A DNA stretch of 64,000 nt, from NCBI GenBank assembly GCA_009746045.1, contig RPFO01000065.1:2105484-2169483 (forward strand). Direction: 5' to 3'. The stretch is from Mesostigma viride (lineage: Eukaryota; Streptophyta; Mesostigmatophyceae; Mesostigmatales; Mesostigmataceae). Of this stretch, positions 45,801 to 56,399 are shown piece after piece. The translations under genes and the position numbers were made by a program. The notes under the pieces were generated by a model. The model had not been told where the DNA came from and did not search any database. It saw only the letters and a program-made list of their open reading frames with translations. The stretch's first letter is position 1. Each line of letters opens with the position of its first letter.

Positions 45801-48279
45801 ACACCCACACCCCACACCTCACACCCCACACCCCACACCCCACCCCGCACCCCCCACCCCCACCCCCACCCACCCCACCCACCCACCCGCCCCCCGCCCA
45901 CCCACCCACCCACCCACCCACCCACCCACCCACCCACCCACCCACCCACCCACCCACCCACCCACCCACCCACCCACCCACCCACCCACCCACCCACCCA
46001 CCCACCCACCCGCCCGCCCGCCCGCCCGCCCGCCCGCCCGCCCACCTGCCCACCCACCCGCCCACCCGCCCGCCCGCCCGCCAATCTCTTCTTCTTCCCC
46101 CCTGGACCCGATATCACCCTGCGCGGGCATGTCCTCCAGGCCCTATTGGCGCTGCTACTTCCCGAACACGCAGGCCATCATCTACGTGGTGGACTCAAGT
46201 GATCCGGAGCGGCTGGCCATCTCGCGACAGGAGTTCCACGCCATACTCGAGGTGGGCCGCGCAGGGGCATGCATGGACTCGGCAAGAGGGGGGGGGGGGG
46301 TGCACGAGGCGGTGGGCCATGGAGTGGGGTGGGCCCACATTAACGCTGCAGTGGGGCTGTACAAAGGTCGTCGTAAGGCTACAGTGGGGCTGTAGTCGGG
46401 CTGGGGCCCTGTGCCCCGCTCAACTGCACACACTCTTGTTGTTGGCAGGCAGTAGTCAAAGCGTGGGTTGATTGCTAGTGTACGGCACATGCCCCGCTCC
46501 AGTGTGTGGTGGGAGGTTGTTTGTGCTGGATGCTGGCAGCTGCAGGAGGGCGGTTGCGCAGCCAGCAAACATGGCAGTTTCTCCGCTGCCTTGACTGTGA
46601 CGACTTCTCACCAGTGGAGCGAGATGTGTGTCAGTGTGCGGTTGCGTCCGTGGGGTTGGAGTGGCGTGTGCCAGGTTTGGAGTGTGACGGCATCTCCCTG
46701 CTCCCTTGAGATGCTACTGGTGCTGGCCGCCAAATGTGTGCCCCTGGTTTCTGCCTTCTCGGCGCTCGCTTGTGGGTTGGTGGCACCTGCAAGTGTTGCC
46801 TGCCCGGAGCACCTCCCTGCGTGGCATGCCCATCCTTGTATTGACGCTTGTGTGTGCCATGCGTGTGGCTGCGTGCGTGCCGGGCGCTGCCTCTGCTCTC
46901 TCGTCTTCTCCCTCGTCTCGTCCCCTGATGTGTATGTCTCTGGAACCAGGAGGAAGAGCTCAAGGACGCGGCCGTGCTGGTGTTTGCCAACAAACAGGTA
47001 CGGGCATGCGGTTGTTCGCCAACAAAAGGGTGAGGGTGTGCTTTGCCAAAAAGCAGGTAAGCGCACGGTTGCCCCCCGTACGTTAGGGATGCTTTTGCCA
47101 ACAAACAGGTGTGGGTGTGCGCGCCTTTGCCAGGAAGCAGCGATGGGCATGGAGCCTGCTGGTTTGCACCATGTTTCTACCTGTGGCACGAGGCATGACC
47201 GGGCCGCCTGGGTGACTGCCTAGGTGATGCACATTATTTGTGGGCGACAATCGTGGCAGGTGGGAGAGAAGACAGGGTAGTGGCATGTCAACGACGTATG
47301 CTGGTACGGCATTACTATGTCGACCACCTGCTGGTGGGTTACCCAACAGCTCTATGGTCGCTGCATCCAGCATCCACTCATATGGAACCGATAGGGGCAC
47401 GGGCTACGGGTGCGGTCACAGTGGCGGCGCGCTGCGCAACCCTGAGCACACATTGGAGGTCCGATGGCTGGCTTTACTGAGCAGGCGGTGCGGAGGTGCC
47501 TGGTGGCTGGTTTTGGAAGATGTGCGTGTGAGTCTGGTAGGTGAGGATAGGCAGGCACTTTGGCGGTTTTCCCTCTGCCTCATATCGCTATGAGGCTTGT
47601 TCGATCGGCTCACATTCTCCTGTCATGTGTGACTGCTCTGGGCGGTCCCCGTTGCATGCGCCTGCCTGCCAACCCGGCCTGGCCTTGGAGCAGGATGTCC
47701 CAGGGGCCCTGGACGAGGCCAAGGTGACCGAGGGCCTGGGCATGCACACCATCCGCAACCGGCAGTGGGCCATCTACAAGACGTCCGCGATCAAGGGCGA
47801 GGGGCTGTTCGATGGGCTGGACTGGTGGGTGCTAGGCTGCACATAGGCATGGTTGAAATGATGGCACGGCTGGCGATGGGCGATGGGCGATGGGCGATGG
47901 GCGATGGGCGATGGGCGATGGGCGATGGGCGATGGGCGATGGGCGATGGGCGATGGGCGATGGGCGATGGGCGATGGGCGATGGGCGATGGGTAATGGGC
48001 GATGGGCGATGGGCGATGGGCGATGGGCGATGGGCGATGGGCGATGGGCGATGGGCGATGGGCGATGGGCGATGGGCAATGGGCAATGGGCAATGGGCGA
48101 TGGGCGATGGGCGATGGGCGATGGGCAATTGGCCAGGTAAAGCTCAAGGGCACCTTCTGAAAGGCAACTACTAAAGGGGGAGATTGCGGTTTGAAACCTC
48201 TCTGGTTATCTGCTTGGCACACATCCACACACAGTGTTGCAGGGTAGCTGCATTCCGGACCGCCTTGCAGGCATATTGA
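42836..48279 (+). CDS. ARL1: ARL1-type Arf-family small GTPase
   Basis: Predicted exons: 42836-42938, 43065-43103, 43724-43786, 44723-44741, 46140-46251, 46950-46997, 47694-47824, 48243-48279. Phases join to give 183 aa (family about 181). Gly2 (MGLLLSTLF) is the expected N-myristoylation site. GLDNAGKT (24-31) is the P-loop, TIPTIGFN the switch I, WDLGGQ (66-71) the switch II with catalytic Gln71, ANKQ|D the G4 box split by intron 6, and KTSAIKG the G5 box. ARL1 recruits GRIP-domain golgins to the trans-Golgi. Exon 4 is a 19-nt microexon holding Gly70 and Gln71. The last exon is chosen because it gives a natural [13 protein letters not shown] end; reading through the intron 7 donor would instead end LDWWVLGCT. 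Assignment to ARL1 over other ARLs rests on the overall sequence and is fairly firm. Confidence 0.88.
44424..44567. repeat. Hexanucleotide (GGGGCT)n array
   Basis: About 24 nearly perfect GGGGCT units in intron 3 of the GTPase gene. It could form G-quadruplexes when transcribed. The GLGLGL and PAPAPA frames are artefacts. Confidence 0.95.
45656..46082. repeat. Compound CCCACA-CCCA-CCCG array
   Basis: In intron 4 of the GTPase gene. About 190 bp built of ACCCC/ACACCCC words, then (CCCA)n, then (CCCG)n with mixed ends. It runs to within about 60 bp of the acceptor of exon 5. Confidence 0.93.
47873..48127. repeat. Heptanucleotide (GATGGGC)n array
   Basis: About 36 units in intron 7 of the GTPase gene, with a few GATGGGT and AATGGGC variants. 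The word GATGGGC also occurs at the end of exon 7 (TTCGATGGGCTG), 49 bp upstream. Confidence 0.95.
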
Positions 48280-49447
48280 CCTTGTCTAAGAGATGTTAAT
48301 TGTGCAGCCGTTGCTGTTGTGATGGCTCTCATGTGTGCCCTCATATTTCGGTTGTCTCACTTTTGATAGGGCTCGCTCTTGTTACTATGCATGTTAGATG
48401 TCAGGCAAGCTGTGATCGCGAACTTCTTTGGTACACACATGTAGTTGTAGCCAGCATAAATTTAATAGTGTAGAGAAGTCTGGGTTTCAAATCAAGGTGC
48501 ACATTACTGTATATTACTTTTGGCACAGGATACTGCCATCTATTGCGCCAGCAGTTGTGCGGAGTGCAAGCTTTGATCATTTTGTAGGCCTAGCTCATTC
48601 TAGGTAGCTGCGCTGTCCTTGTCTCCCATCGATTGTGTGGATGCGTTGTGCAGGTTGAGCGAGACGTTGTCAAGAAAAAGATGAGGGGACATGGCAACTA
48701 TTCCAGAAATGACATTATGGCCATCACAGACCTTTGTTGTCACGTTACGTACACTGGACTCTGAGGCTGTCCTCTTCCTGCTTCCAAAACAGCAGACAAC
48801 CACATTTTCTGTTGCTAGATATACAAGTTTTCTTCTTTCTTGAATAGGAATGCTTAATGAAGCCTGCCGCTGTGCATGGCTGAGCTTGCGTGACTGAGCT
48901 TACATGGCTGAGCTTGCGTGACTGAGCTTGCGTGACTGAGCTTGCATGACTACGCTTGTGTGACACGAAGCACGTGTCACGGTCTCAGGGAGTCATCATC
49001 ATGTTTTGGTTAGAATGCGGTGAGGCACTCACAAAAGCCTATCAGCGTTGCATGTTCCTATCCCTATGTGAGGGGCTGTAACAACCAAAAGTGATTCAGC
49101 CATGCTGCTGAAGTACCCAAGTCAGCGCTTCTTTGGCGTACGTGAAGCATCGTTCCCAGGTTTAAAAGATCATCTTCACTCCTGCACATGATGTGCATCA
49201 GTAGGTATGGTTTCGTGGATCATTTTTAGTTATGACAGGGGCAAGCGTTATCACCCACCTAGTAATATAAGCACCTAATAATAAGCAATTTTGTTGGAAT
49301 TGTTTACTGAATTTTTTACTGACTAGGTTGTCCCCAGTTTACAAATTATCAAAATTAACAAAATTACCAAAATTAACAAATTAACACAAATCACAAGAAA
49401 GCAACATAGTGCAAGAGTGGAAATCATATATACCATATGATGAAAAT
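48280..49447. other. Spacer between the GTPase gene and the HUH gene
   Basis: No gene recognised. A 14-bp unit TGACTGAGCTTGCG repeats about five times at 48880-48960. The right part is AT-rich and should contain the 3' UTR or end of the minus-strand HUH element. Confidence 0.45.
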
Positions 49448-49788
49448 TCACTCATAAAATGCTATGTCAGAGTCGGAGTCCGATGACAACAACATATCTG
49501 GGGCATCCTTATTCCGTTCGTCACGCAGGACTTTGTCAAGGAGTTGCTCATCTGTCAATTCATCATCATCACGAAGGGGCTTACGCACCTCTTCGATGAT
49601 GGCATCTATGTCAAAATACCCAGAGGCCGGTGGCTCCTCAGTTGTGCGTGCAGCGCGTTCCTGGCGTTGAGCCGCGCGTGCATCTGGAAAAACTGCATCT
49701 ACATCATCTGATTCAAAGTACCGCTCACGCGGATTAAACAGGGCTCTTTCAAGGCCGCGTGCTATAGCAGACAAAGAATGTTCACCAA

Positions 49789-51007
49789 TTAATTAATTAA
49801 TTAATTATCAACATCGCTCCGTTGGGAGTCAATGTAGCGCATATCCCTGAGAAGGGGCATATGGCTTTTAATACATCCTAGGCTACTTCATGCAAGGGTG
49901 GGAATGTAAGCTACCCTTGCTCTAGGTGCACCAGGGCACCTGCACCCTCATGGTCTATCACGCTATGCCCGGGTAAGGGGGGGAGCATGCCTGTGAGGGA
50001 GGAAGATCAGCATGGCTATACAAGAGCTAGGACATGGCTGCTCGACAGAGAGCATCTCTCTGCATGGCATAGCATGGCTAAATTCTTAATGCAACATCCA
50101 TGGGGGGGTCCCATTATAGGCATGGCTTGGCTAAACATAGCCAGGGCGTAGCATGGCTGTACTAGGCTATGGCTGGTGGTGGACCGTGCGTTGGCGGCAC
50201 GTGACTAGGTGTGTTGGCACAGCTAGGCAAATAGTCTAGGCATGGCTGCCTTAGCGGCAGTGACGCCAAGGGTTACAATCTAGGGCTATTGCTATTCTAG
50301 CCCGCTGGGGGCGTCCACATCTTGTGGTTGATCATCAGGTCCCCGCCCCTCCAGTACACCTTGGGCTTCTGGGGGTCCTGCTTATGGCGGAGGTATTCCG
50401 GCCACAGGTCGCGTCGCTGCTGTTGCTGAGCGGGGGTGAGGTCGTCATCCAGCGTCCAGGTGAGGTCGTGCAACCGCTTGCGACGAGAGAGGAACCGCTG
50501 CTTATCCTCAGGGGAGGGGAAGGTGAGGAGGACTGGTGGGGGAGCCGCCTTGTCCCGTGAGTGGGGAAGGCGGTGGCACCCGCTCAGTGCTACCTCACCT
50601 ACCAGGCCCATGAGGGTAAGAAGCTGGTTCTTGAGCTCGTCAGCAAGAGAGGTTGACGTCTCACCTGGCTTCTGGGGGAAGCGACGTAGCACCACTCGGC
50701 ACTCGCGGCGAGCGCGGTCGGTGACCTCCCGTTGCTGGGCCTGGCGGTGGTTCTCCAGCTCCTGGAGCTTTGTGGCGATGGCGTCGGTGGTGGAGGCGGT
50801 CGCTGACCGCAGCAGGTCCGCGTAGGAGAGCGGCGGGAGGTCGCCAGCATCCTGCCGGGGTGGCTGGGATGCAATGGTGGCCGTCTGCTCCGCTATCTTG
50901 GGGACCTGTGTGGCCAGGGCCTCGGTGTGGGCGGTGATGGCCTCAAGCTTCTTCAGGAGCACGCCACACTTTCCCTCCACCTGGTTAAGGCGAGAGACAA
51001 GTGTAGC
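49789..51007 (-). mobile_element. 5'-truncated ORF1-only LINE, copy 4, inside the HUH gene
   Basis: 1,219 bp on the minus strand bounded by an 11-bp duplication (minus-strand TTGGTGAACAT) at 51008-51018 and 49778-49788. It holds the C-terminal part of ORF1, a roughly 500-bp 3' UTR, the ACTCC-CAAC-GGAGT stem-loop (about 49812-49825) and the (TTAAT)n tail. Confidence 0.88.
50297..51007 (-). pseudogene. ORF1 C-terminal fragment of the truncated LINE
   Basis: Begins inside the coiled coil (VSRLNQVEGKCG) and reads to LMINHKMWTPPAG. It contains CRVVLRRF, HRLPHSRDKAAPPPVLLTF, KQRFLSRRKRL and DDDLTPAQQQQRRDLWPEY. It is closest to the ORF1 at 29791. By chance its frame is open into the upstream HUH coding sequence, so a longer apparent ORF (to 51316) is a fusion of two unrelated genes. 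Confidence 0.85.
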
Positions 51008-51736
51008 ATGTTCACCAAGCCTAGGTTCAACCATGATCTCGAATGCAGCTTGTACACGTGGGTAATCAAGGCCCCTACCTGCAAGAAATCTAGCATCTAG
51101 GGAGTATCGCCCCGTCTTGAACATGTGGGCGAGGGTTTTAATCAAGTTTGGACGCAAGCTAATACTATTGTGGTGCTTAAACCAGTATACAGCCGCACGC
51201 TCTAGTAAGTTGTAGGCGGTCAAGGAGCACCGTCCCTTGAGAGTGGGGGATCCGTGTAATAAATATTCTATACGCCCCTCTTCTTTCTCGTCCTCATCAA
51301 TGCCATGGCAATACAAAATCTGAACCCCTCTTGCTCCTCCGATTTAAGCAAATAGCCTATCATCCCTGAATAATTCAATTTGTGGCTGGACTTCACTTGG
51401 CGTGCCACAAGGCTCGGCTTGGTTTTGTCATGTTTTCCTTTTTCATCTATTGGTTCACCCCACCCAAGTTCTTTCTTGAGCTTGAGTTTCACAGCATGGG
51501 CCGATGTAGCCTCAACGTCAATGAGCATGTGGACGTGCTTGTGCATTTCGAGTATTCCTTCCTCCACAATTGACATGCCCTTGCCGCCATTAAATTAAAT
51601 TAAATTAAATTATAACATGTCTCCGTTGGGAGATCATGTAGCACATATTCCAGGTTGGATGGGTGGTGTGGAGGAAGCCGCGTAATCGAACTAACCTAAC
51701 TCTAAGCTATATCTAGTCTAGAAAAGCCTATCTACG

Positions 51737-53434
51737 CTACTCATCAAAACGGCTCCTCCGTTTGGGGGGAGGCGGCTTGCCCACAGGGGCTGGCGTGTGC
51801 GCCTTGACAATCTTCTTCCACCGCGTCTTGTCCTGCATGGCAGTCCAAAGACGGGAGAGAGAGTGGATGCGGTACTCAAACTGGGCTGGGACCACTAGGT
51901 CGTCCAGCAACATCTGGGTATAGGTCATGGCATGTTTCCCTACCTTTTTAGGAATGTTCTTGGGGCCAGGCCAGGTCAAAATGTGCCGCCCCGGTTGGCC
52001 GAGCCGCTGGGGACCGGCCAGACCAAGGGCGGTGTCGACCTGGCTGGTGCGAGCAAGATGTCCTACAAATGCTATCCTACGCTGTCTAATCTCGTCCGAA
52101 ATACGCGGCATACCGTGATACAAAGACTCTAAGGACCTACGCTGAGAAAACCCGACATTCAGGACCTGTCGGAGCATCCGGGTTACCGTGCCGTCTAGCT
52201 TGGCTGCCAGTGTTGCCGTGAGTGTCCACGCCTCGGCGCCATACGTGAGCACCGTGAGGACGAGGACCTTGAAGAGCATGCGCTTGCGGTGCTCGTCCAG
52301 GCCCTTGGAGCGCCAGTAGGTGTTGAGCGAACGGAGCTTGGCCCAGGAAAGGCCGATGCGGGTGTCCACATCGTCGGCAGTGTCCGGAAGCCAACTCCCC
52401 AACAGCTTGAAGCGGTCGCGGAGTGGGACCTCCGTCCCGTCTAGCAGGCGCGGCAGCGGTGGGCGACTGGAGGCCCCAATCACCATCGCCTCAGTTTTGA
52501 CACTAATCTCCAACCCCACCGCCCTCGCCTCCAGGCCCAGACAGTCCAGCCAGGTCTGAATGTGCTCGGGGCGCGCGATGAGGGTGGTGTCGTCCGCATA
52601 AATCAGGTCAGCCAGGCGGTAACCCGTGCTAACCCCGCCGTGCCCACGCTCGTTAAGGATGTCCAAGCCTGGCTCGAACCCCTTAAGAGCAGTAAAGCGC
52701 GCACGTGCCTGGCGCATGACGTGGTCCACGACAATAATGAACAGGTATGGAGACAGGACACAACCTTGCCACACCCCGTGGTGAAGGGGGAATGGTGGGG
52801 TGGTGCCTTCCGCAGTCCGCACTACTGCCTGTGAGCCCTCATACAGTCGGCGAATGGCAGCAATAAACGCTGGTGGCACGCGGTCCAGAGCTAGGATGGC
52901 CCAAAGAGCCTCCCAGAGGACCGTGTCAAAGGCCTTGATATAGTCAACAAAAATGAGGACCAGCGGCAAACTGTCAGGGGGAAGGCGACGCACCTCCTCC
53001 ATCAACCGGCGCGCGACAAACACAGCCATGACAGTGTTACGACCACTACGGAAACCCATCTGAGACTCACCCAGGTGTGGGTCCAGCGCGGCGCGGAGCC
53101 TGTGCAGCATCATGCGCATGAAGACCTTCAGCGCGGCGCTCTGGAGGCAGACACCCCGGTAGTTACCGGGGTCAGCAGCAGAGCCCTTCTTGTACAGCAT
53201 GACGCGGATGGCCGTCTGCCACTCAGCAGGCGGAGGCTCGTCAGAGAGCAGGACACGGTTGCAGAACGCCAGCAGAAGATCCCTAACCGCCAGATCAGGG
53301 GTCTTCAGCAGCTCAGCAGAAAGGTGGTCGGCACCGACCGCCGCATCGTACCGCAGGCGAGCAAGGGCGCCGTCCAATTCCTCCAAAGTGAAGGGGTGGA
53401 CGACGTCGTTGGTGGCAAGGCAGCCCTCCTTCAA
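51737..53434 (-). CDS. LINE ORF2, reverse transcriptase part
   Basis: 565 aa open from a TTG; its frame is also open upstream to the G9 run at 53532. Reverse-transcriptase motifs appear in order: LRYDAAVGADHLSAELLK, YRGVCLQSAALKVF, QMGFRSGRNT, IFVDYIKAFDTV, HHGVWQGCVLSPYLF and LIYADDTTLIA (catalytic YADD). The thumb and C-terminal region continue with TYGAEAWTLT, LDGTVTRMLRQVL and RRIAFVGHLAR, and end KPPPPKRRSRFDE. No RNase H domain is seen. Apart from the frame break, all catalytic residues look intact, so a sister copy could be active. Confidence 0.9.
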   Translation of the reverse strand: MKEGCLATNDVVHPFTLEELDGALARLRYDAAVGADHLSAELLKTPDLAVRDLLLAFCNRVLLSDEPPPAEWQTAIRVMLYKKGSAADPGNYRGVCLQSAALKVFMRMMLHRLRAALDPHLGESQMGFRSGRNTVMAVFVARRLMEEVRRLPPDSLPLVLIFVDYIKAFDTVLWEALWAILALDRVPPAFIAAIRRLYEGSQAVVRTAEGTTPPFPLHHGVWQGCVLSPYLFIIVVDHVMRQARARFTALKGFEPGLDILNERGHGGVSTGYRLADLIYADDTTLIARPEHIQTWLDCLGLEARAVGLEISVKTEAMVIGASSRPPLPRLLDGTEVPLRDRFKLLGSWLPDTADDVDTRIGLSWAKLRSLNTYWRSKGLDEHRKRMLFKVLVLTVLTYGAEAWTLTATLAAKLDGTVTRMLRQVLNVGFSQRRSLESLYHGMPRISDEIRQRRIAFVGHLARTSQVDTALGLAGPQRLGQPGRHILTWPGPKNIPKKVGKHAMTYTQMLLDDLVVPAQFEYRIHSLSRLWTAMQDKTRWKKIVKAHTPAPVGKPPPPKRRSRFDE

Positions 53435-54909
53435 GGCGGGGACTTGGTAGTCCGCGGCCGAGGAGGGGGGCGCTGGCGGCGGCGGGGGTCCGGCGACCCC
53501 GAGGCGGGCGGCCGTCTCGGGGTGAAGCGGCGGGGGGGGGCGCGAGCCCCACCGGTCAAGGAAACATTGTGGGCCAACCAGCGGTCAAGGCTTACCGGCG
53601 CCGTGCCGTCCCCCGTGTGCTCCACCGGGGTGCGCTGCCGCCGGCCGCCGAGCCGGTCGAGGTGGTACCACATGTCCTTGCCCTGGTTGCGAGCCTGGCA
53701 GGCCTTGGCATCCGCGATGCACTGGGCCGCCTCCGCGTCCTGAGCGTGCTCGTAGGCCTCCACAAGGGCGGCCTTGAGCAATGGTTTCTGCAGCGGGTCC
53801 CGGTTACGCTTGAGGCGGTGCCGGGCGGCCAAGACCTTGGGGTCCTGGCGGTAGAGCGGGCCGGGGCGGCGGCGGGGCATGACCGGCAGGTGCCGGGCCG
53901 CCAGCAACGGGGCACGGGCCGCAAAGCCCGCAAAAATGGCTGCGTTGGGGGCACCCTTGTCCAGCTCGTCGACGTCCGCCCGGGCGTCCAGTGCCGACAG
54001 GTACTTCCGTCGGCACCAGTTCCGCTCGTGCTCGGCGTCCGTCCAGTCCTCAGGATCTCCCTTGACCGGACGTAGAGCAGACCAGTCAGGGCGGACCACT
54101 GGGGCGCGGCGCGCGGGGACGTGGAACCGGAGCCGAAGGGTCGCGCGCACCAACCGGTGGTCAGAGCACACCGTGGGCGTGTCAAACACTCGGGTGTCCA
54201 GAACCGAGGTACACCTGGGCTGCCGTACCACCACGTAGTCCAGACAGGCCTGACGGCCGTTAGGGCCACGAAAAGTGACCAAGTCCTGGGAGGGACGTTG
54301 GAAGTGGCAGTTGACAGCAACCATCCCGCTATCCCGCAAAAAGGCAGAAAACAGGGGAGTGTTGTCATTAGCAGCAGTGTCAGCAGGCGCAAAGCGACTG
54401 CCAGCAGTACCCACGGGGAGCGTGGCATTGGCGTCTAGCAGCATAACCAAAAAGTGGCGGGCCGGGGTGGCCCCCTCAAGGCTATGCAAGTCCTCGAAGA
54501 ACTTCTGGCGTTCCAACGCAGGTAGACCACTATGGGGTGCGTAGCCCACCCCCACCGTGAGGTGGTGTTTAGACCGCCCCTCGACGGAGGTGAAGTGTGC
54601 TACCATAAGGCGTGGCGTTAGAAACTTAAGCGTGCTGAGGCTAGCAACTGCCAGCGGCGAACACAAAAGACCAACACCACCTTGGCCAGACGTACCGCTG
54701 CCAGCAAAGTAAAACCTCCAGCCACCCGCCAAGCGAGCAGTGCTCACCATGCCAAGTGGCACCGTGCGGCGGTGTTCCTGGACGCCTAATATAGATACAC
54801 GATGCTCAATGCAGAATGCGACTAGCTCCTCTACCCGGCAGCTATGGTCGTCATCTAGCAGTGTGCGGGTGTTAAAAGTGGCAAGGGCCAAGGATGCCTG
54901 CTGGCCCAC
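53431..54909 (-). CDS. LINE ORF2, apurinic/apyrimidinic-like endonuclease part
   Basis: The reading frame opens at a GTG (54909) without an ATG. The domain shows the endonuclease motifs in order: TFNTRTLL near the start, GVQEHR (catalytic Glu), MLLDANATL (Asp/Asn) and VCSDHRLVRATL (the SDH motif). This domain nicks the target DNA for reverse transcription. After LTGGARAPP the frame drifts into a Pro/Arg-rich tail and stops. The reverse-transcriptase part continues in another frame, and the shift falls in a run of nine G (plus strand 53532-53540). A one-base change or a sequencing error in that homopolymer explains the split. Confidence 0.85.
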   Translation of the reverse strand: MGQQASLALATFNTRTLLDDDHSCRVEELVAFCIEHRVSILGVQEHRRTVPLGMVSTARLAGGWRFYFAGSGTSGQGGVGLLCSPLAVASLSTLKFLTPRLMVAHFTSVEGRSKHHLTVGVGYAPHSGLPALERQKFFEDLHSLEGATPARHFLVMLLDANATLPVGTAGSRFAPADTAANDNTPLFSAFLRDSGMVAVNCHFQRPSQDLVTFRGPNGRQACLDYVVVRQPRCTSVLDTRVFDTPTVCSDHRLVRATLRLRFHVPARRAPVVRPDWSALRPVKGDPEDWTDAEHERNWCRRKYLSALDARADVDELDKGAPNAAIFAGFAARAPLLAARHLPVMPRRRPGPLYRQDPKVLAARHRLKRNRDPLQKPLLKAALVEAYEHAQDAEAAQCIADAKACQARNQGKDMWYHLDRLGGRRQRTPVEHTGDGTAPVSLDRWLAHNVSLTGGARAPPRRFTPRRPPASGSPDPRRRQRPPPRPRTTKSPP

Positions 54910-54926
54910 CAGGGACTGCCGCCATT

Positions 54927-55331
54927 GGCTAGGTGGAAGGCCTCTATCTTGCCAAGCTCATCATCGTCAAGATCGCGAGCCCCCCCTGAAATGGAGATGT
55001 GGAGTGTCATATTTTTTAGCGCCGTAGGCCCACGTGCGCGCTTGGGTTGACGCAATGGGATGTAATCGTCAGTTTCGTGTGCTTGATCTTGGTGCTGTTT
55101 TTCGACGTTGACTTGCTCATCCGTTGCGGTAGCCTCACGCTCTTGTAGTTGCTGTCTTGCTTGGCTGTGACAAGCATGGTACATGAAACAAAAAAAAAAA
55201 TGCAGATTTTTTGCAAGGATGGTGGTCAAGATTGGTTTAAAGACTTAATTTTCAAAGAAAAACTCACGTGGACAAGTTTGGCAAGAATAACAGGTTGGAA
55301 AAAAAACCCTAGAAAGGATTCAGCGGCATAC
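54927..55331 (-). other. HUH-gene sequence and its spliceable intron
   Basis: The intron 55331-55165 has donor GTATGC and acceptor CACAG preceded by a T-rich tract. It joins KRG(R) of the zinc-finger exon to QARQQLQEREA in the same frame. The stretch 55164-54927 encodes a Gln/Glu/Asp-rich linker and the first strand of the HUH fold. Confidence 0.65.
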
Positions 55332-56399
55332 CGTCCACGCTTTATCTTGCATGTTACGTGACGGGTGAGACCAGCTTGGCTCCTAGCTACGAAGGGCGGC
55401 TCGCAACAGTTGCACATGAAATTCTGATTTTTAATGGCCCCTTCGCCATCGCTGTCCTCGTCATCACCGGAAACACCAGCTTCATCATCTATGAATTTAA
55501 CTCTTTTTGCCCAACGTGGAGGGGGATCCTCTTCGTCAACCTCATCCCCTTCCTCCTCCTCTGCCACTTCTTCATCCGCTTCTTCCTCTGCTTCTGGTTC
55601 GTCTTCCTTGTCGACATTATCTTCATCGTCATCCTCGGAGGCATCGTCTAAAATTGCATGCCGCCCGCGCCGCCGTTGCCTTGTTGCACAGTTTAACTCA
55701 GGCACAACGTCGTCCTCCAGAATCTGGAGGTTCGCATGTGCTGGATCCATCGAGTCCCGTTCTTGGGGATGAACTAGTAGGTCCGGCCTCGTTGGCGGTT
55801 GCTGGGCTGGCGTGGTTATCATGGACGGGGTCGTCATCTGGAGACGGCTCAAATGCAGGCGTTTCCTCATTGCGTTCGTCAAAATTGAGGGTTCGTTTAG
55901 TCCCCTTGCCAGGCCAGGGCGACTTGCCGGCGTTTTGGTCTTGGCCATGTTGTTTTGTGGACGTTTGTGTTGATGATGATGGGGTTACAGATGACCCACC
56001 CCCAGCAAGCTTGCCGGCAGCAGACAAAACGGAATTCAATAAATCATCCTCCTCCGCCTGGGACCCCGTCAGATCCACGCTATCCACCAATGCCCCTTTA
56101 TTGATTGCGTTGGAGAGCAGGGGCCCTATTGTCTCAAGTGTCGACAGCACCTCATTTGTTGCATGTTTGACCACCCCCTCCCACAGTTGTTCCTTTTTGC
56201 CCAAGGCGACTTTCAGCCGCTCTAGCGTCTTTAGTTGGGGCTCTACGGTTGTCTCGTACGCCTTTCGCACTTTCTCCTCGCAGAGCTTTTCCTCCCTTTC
56301 CTTGAGTTCATGATACCTTGCCTTAGCAGCATTGACATTCTTTGTTTGAACCTGTACTCCTTCGTTGGCACGGTCCAGGTTAAGCTTTCTGTCCCTGAT

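Larger units (their letters stand above)
51592..54916 (-). mobile_element. ORF2-bearing LINE (EN + RT) inside the HUH gene
   Basis: 3,325 bp on the minus strand with an exact 10-bp duplication (minus-strand AATGGCGGCA) at 54917-54926 and 51582-51591. It starts seven codons or so before the endonuclease domain, without a 5' UTR, ATG or ORF1, so it is probably 5'-truncated. The 3' UTR is about 100 bp with the stem-loop TCTCC-CAAC-GGAGA (51620-51633) and a (TTTAA)n tail. It is the only copy here with a full endonuclease and reverse transcriptase. Confidence 0.9.

Noticed and set aside
47825-47846. GTPase ending by reading through the intron 7 donor (LDWWVLGCT)
   Set aside because: A good donor GTGGGT is present and a downstream acceptor at 48242 gives a more family-like amphipathic end. 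Not fully excluded without cDNA.
50297-51316. A single 339-residue protein on the minus strand
   Set aside because: Its first 100 or so residues belong to the HUH gene and the rest to an inserted LINE ORF1; the 11-bp duplication at 51008-51018 marks the joint.
54855-55229. A separate small protein upstream of the LINE endonuclease (a possible LINE ORF1)
   Set aside because: It is HUH exon 2 sequence reading into the LINE; the 10-bp duplication at 54917-54926 shows the boundary.
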